The notes under the pieces are model-generated. The model worked only from the letters and a program-made list of their open reading frames with translations, had not been told where the DNA came from and did not search any database. This document shows, piece by piece, positions 5,339 through 7,154 of a stretch of 7,154 nt of DNA. The stretch spans positions 1 to 7,154 of the forward strand of contig JAODAU010000201.1 of the NCBI GenBank assembly GCA_025463615.1. Direction: 5' to 3'. The position numbers were made by a program, and so were the translations under genes. The stretch's first letter is position 1. Every line of letters starts with the position of its first letter. The stretch is from Microbacteriaceae bacterium. GTDB taxonomy: Bacteria; Actinomycetota; Actinomycetes; Actinomycetales; Microbacteriaceae.

Positions 5339-6043
5339 ATGGAGATCCGCGGAAGCGTCGAGCTGCCGGCCCGGCGCGAGGATGTCGTGCTGCGCACCGA
5401 GGACGGCCTCGACCTGGTCGGCGAGCTGGCCCTGCCCCTCGACCGCGACCCGGTGGCCACGATCATCGCGCTGCACCCGCTGCCGACGCACGGCGGCTTC
5501 ATGGACTCGCACATCATCCGCAAGGCGGCCGCCCGGCTGCCGGCGCTCGCTGACATCGCGGTGCTGCGCTTCAACTTCCGCGGGGTCACGTCGCCGCGCG
5601 GCACGTCGGGCGGGTCGTTCGGCGACGGCGTGGACGAACGGTTCGACCTGGAGGCCGCGGTGCGGTTCGTGGTGGAGCGGCGGCTGCCGCATCCGTGGAT
5701 CGTCGGCTGGTCGTTCGGCACCGAGGTCGCGCTCAAGTGGGGCGTCGGCCAGCCGGTGGACGGCGTCATCCTGCTCTCCCCGCCGCTGCACAGAACCACG
5801 GATGCCGAGCTGGCGCGCTGGGCCACCAGCGACAAGCGGCTGGTCGCCGTCATCCCGGAGCTCGACGACTTCCTGCGGCCCCCGGAGGCGGCGCTGAAGT
5901 TCGCGGCGGTGCCGAACGTCGAGTTCGTGGCGGTCGAACGCGGCAGGCACCTCTGGGTGGGGGAGAACCAGACCCGGCGCGTGCTCAGCGAGATCCTGCT
6001 GCGCCTGAACCCTTCCGCCCTGCCCTTACCGGAAGAGTTCTAG
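5339..6043 (+). CDS. Alpha/beta-fold hydrolase (COG2945-like), substrate unknown
   Basis: The 234-residue product is a compact alpha/beta hydrolase without an obvious cap domain. It shows HPLPTHGGFM (46-55), the oxyanion-side HP..GG motif; LRFNFRGVTSPRG (76-88), typical of COG2945-type predicted hydrolases; GWSFGT (123-128), the nucleophile elbow with Ser125; ELDDFLRP (174-181), with Asp176 or Asp177 as the acid; and GRHLWVG (202-208), with His204 completing the triad. The order and spacing of Ser, Asp and His are normal. No signal peptide is seen, so it should be cytoplasmic. The ATG follows the zinc-finger stop by three bases, and only a weak AGG (5330-5332) precedes it, so translation is probably coupled to the upstream gene. 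It converges with the permease gene and shares a CTAG double stop with it. Esterase, lipase or peptidase activity cannot be told apart from sequence. Confidence 0.93.
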   Translation: MEIRGSVELPARREDVVLRTEDGLDLVGELALPLDRDPVATIIALHPLPTHGGFMDSHIIRKAAARLPALADIAVLRFNFRGVTSPRGTSGGSFGDGVDERFDLEAAVRFVVERRLPHPWIVGWSFGTEVALKWGVGQPVDGVILLSPPLHRTTDAELARWATSDKRLVAVIPELDDFLRPPEAALKFAAVPNVEFVAVERGRHLWVGENQTRRVLSEILLRLNPSALPLPEEF

Positions 6044-7092
6044 AGCTCGTTCTGCCTCGGCACGACCACCTGGTCGATGATCAGCAGCACGGCCGCGGCC
6101 ACCGGGATGGCGATCAGCGCGCCGAGGATGCCGAGCAGCGCACCGCCGGCCAGCGCTGCGATCACGACGACGGCACCCGGCACCTTCACCGCGCGCGTCA
6201 TCACGCGCGGGTTGATGACGTATGCCTCGATCTGCATGTACACGAGGTAGTAGATGCCGACCGCGATCGCCGCGGGCGGACCGGCGAGGGCGAGCGTGCT
6301 CAGGGTGATGATGATGCTGCCCGTGAGCGTGCCCACGAGCGGCACGAGCGCGAACAGGAAGGCGATGAACGCGAACAGGGCCGGGTACTTCACGCCGAGC
6401 AGGCCCGACATGATCGACAGGTAGATGAAGCTGAAGACGCCGTTGAGGAACGCGATCGTGCCCTGCCCGATCACGTAGCGGCCGACGGAGGTGCTGATCT
6501 GCTCCGCGAGGTCGGCGAATCCGGCCCGGCGCGACGCCGGAACCAGGCGGTACAGCCCGCGCTTCATGCTCGACAGCGACGCGATGAAGTACAGCGTGAG
6601 GATGAAGATGATCACGATGCCGGTGATCCCGCTGAAGATGCCGAGCCCCACCTGCAGCACACCGCCGGTGATCGTGGTGATGTTGCTGTTCAGCCAGTCC
6701 TGGATGTTGGAGATCAGCGCCTTCAGGTCGATGAAGGGGATGTTGTGCTGCGCCTCCTTGAGCCACTCCGCCGTCGTGATCGTCTTGAAGAACCCCGGCA
6801 GGTTGTCGATGAGGGCGCCGACCTGGTCGGTGATCACCGGCACGACCGCGAAGATCAGCCCGACGAAAACGGCCAGGATGCCGAGGATCACCGTGAGGAT
6901 GGCCGCGGGCCGCGGAAACCGGTGCTTCTCGAGCCACGACACCGCCGGGTCGATGCCCAGCGCGAGGAACAGCGCCGCGCCGATGTAGGTGATGATCGTC
7001 GAGAGCTCGGCGACGGCCGCGCCGATGGCGACGGCCACGAGCACACCGAGACCCCCGAGCAGGCCCAGCCGGAAGGCGTTCTGGATCTTCAC
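6040..7092 (-). CDS. AI-2E family (UPF0118, PF01594) transporter/permease
   Basis: The 350-residue integral membrane protein has hydrophobic segments at about 10-27, 31-46, 62-88, 150-172, 211-229, 236-262, 265-287 and 305-338, with a soluble stretch between (about 89-145). Family hallmarks are the N-terminal YIGAALFLALGIDPAVSWLE (36-55), ALVPLVGTLTGSI (248-260), and IEAYVINPRVM (288-298) followed by a Gly/Ala/Leu-rich helix ending IAIPVAA (327-333). Members include E. coli TqsA, linked to AI-2 export, and Na+/H+ or Na+(Li+)/H+ antiporters in other bacteria, so the substrate here is open. The start is GTG (complement of 7090-7092), with a plausible AGGGGG site at 7097-7102 on the minus strand. 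It lies 16 bases after the stop of an upstream minus-strand gene, so an operon is likely. Its TAG stop overlaps the hydrolase stop by four bases. Confidence 0.94.
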   Translation of the reverse strand: MKIQNAFRLGLLGGLGVLVAVAIGAAVAELSTIITYIGAALFLALGIDPAVSWLEKHRFPRPAAILTVILGILAVFVGLIFAVVPVITDQVGALIDNLPGFFKTITTAEWLKEAQHNIPFIDLKALISNIQDWLNSNITTITGGVLQVGLGIFSGITGIVIIFILTLYFIASLSSMKRGLYRLVPASRRAGFADLAEQISTSVGRYVIGQGTIAFLNGVFSFIYLSIMSGLLGVKYPALFAFIAFLFALVPLVGTLTGSIIITLSTLALAGPPAAIAVGIYYLVYMQIEAYVINPRVMTRAVKVPGAVVVIAALAGGALLGILGALIAIPVAAAVLLIIDQVVVPRQNEL

Positions 7093-7108
7093 GGCGCCCC
7101 CTGGGGTG

Positions 7109-7154
7109 TCAGTTCTCGGCTGTGACCTTCTCCGCCTGCGACAGCACCCCGCGG
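7109..7154 (-). CDS. C-terminal end of an unidentified minus-strand gene (partial)
   Basis: On the minus strand, a frame running in from the right edge encodes RGVLSQAEKVTAEN and stops at TGA (complement of 7109-7111). Thirteen of fourteen codons end in G or C, the pattern of real genes in this window, and the stop lies 16 bases before the permease GTG start, typical of an operon partner. Too little is present to name the product. It could also be chance, since a 14-codon open frame is short. Confidence 0.45.
   Translation of the reverse strand, partial: RGVLSQAEKVTAEN

Noticed and set aside
5695..7125. A 476-codon open frame on the plus strand
   Set aside because: It overlaps the hydrolase in another frame and runs antisense to the permease. 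Its Arg/Asp/Glu/His-rich low-complexity translation is a shadow of the membrane protein.
1..7154. Mobile element, phage, CRISPR, tRNA or rRNA content
   Set aside because: No transposase, integrase, direct-repeat array or tRNA-like cloverleaf was seen. Codon use is even and gene order is that of a core actinobacterial chromosome.

Overview
The window is a high-GC chromosomal segment from an actinobacterium. The third codon position is almost always G or C. The gene order (rpsB, tsf, pyrH, frr, cdsA), the actinobacterial forms of PyrH and CdsA, the zinc-finger protein usually annotated as 'ATP/GTP-binding protein' and several leaderless starts point to Microbacteriaceae. That family placement is inferred from remembered sequence features, not from a search.

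Layout, left to right. The acidic C-terminal tail of ribosomal protein S2 (rpsB) enters from the left edge and is followed 27 bases later by tsf (EF-Ts). A strong hairpin/T-tract terminator closes the rpsB-tsf unit. Next comes pyrH (UMP kinase), with its own ribosome binding site and a possible promoter, then an 80-base gap with a hairpin and a possible promoter. frr (ribosome recycling factor) follows and abuts cdsA (CDP-diacylglycerol synthase) with no gap. Three genes then each carry a -10-like hexamer at or just before the start codon and no Shine-Dalgarno sequence: a two-repeat DivIVA-domain protein, a membrane-anchored lytic-transglycosylase-like protein, and a small zinc-binding protein. 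The last is coupled to an alpha/beta hydrolase gene. On the minus strand, convergent with the hydrolase and sharing a four-base CTAG double stop with it, lies an AI-2E/UPF0118 family permease. The last 14 codons of another minus-strand gene sit just upstream of the permease at the right edge.

Together the left half serves translation (S2, EF-Ts, RRF), pyrimidine nucleotide supply (PyrH) and phospholipid synthesis (CdsA uses CTP, which is made downstream of UMP kinase). The right half looks like cell-envelope and housekeeping genes of less certain role. No stretch over 300 bases lacks a gene. I saw no tRNA, rRNA, CRISPR array, insertion sequence or phage gene, and codon use is uniform, so this looks like core chromosome and not an accessory island.

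The most unusual point is in PyrH. The conserved Gly-Gly-Gly-Asn nucleotide-binding loop reads Val-Val-Gly-Asn. Other points worth checking are the run of leaderless genes, the terminator built from a long near-perfect inverted repeat that resembles a dispersed element, and an excess of GGATGC/GCATCC hexamers on both strands. I found no convincing new multi-gene system.
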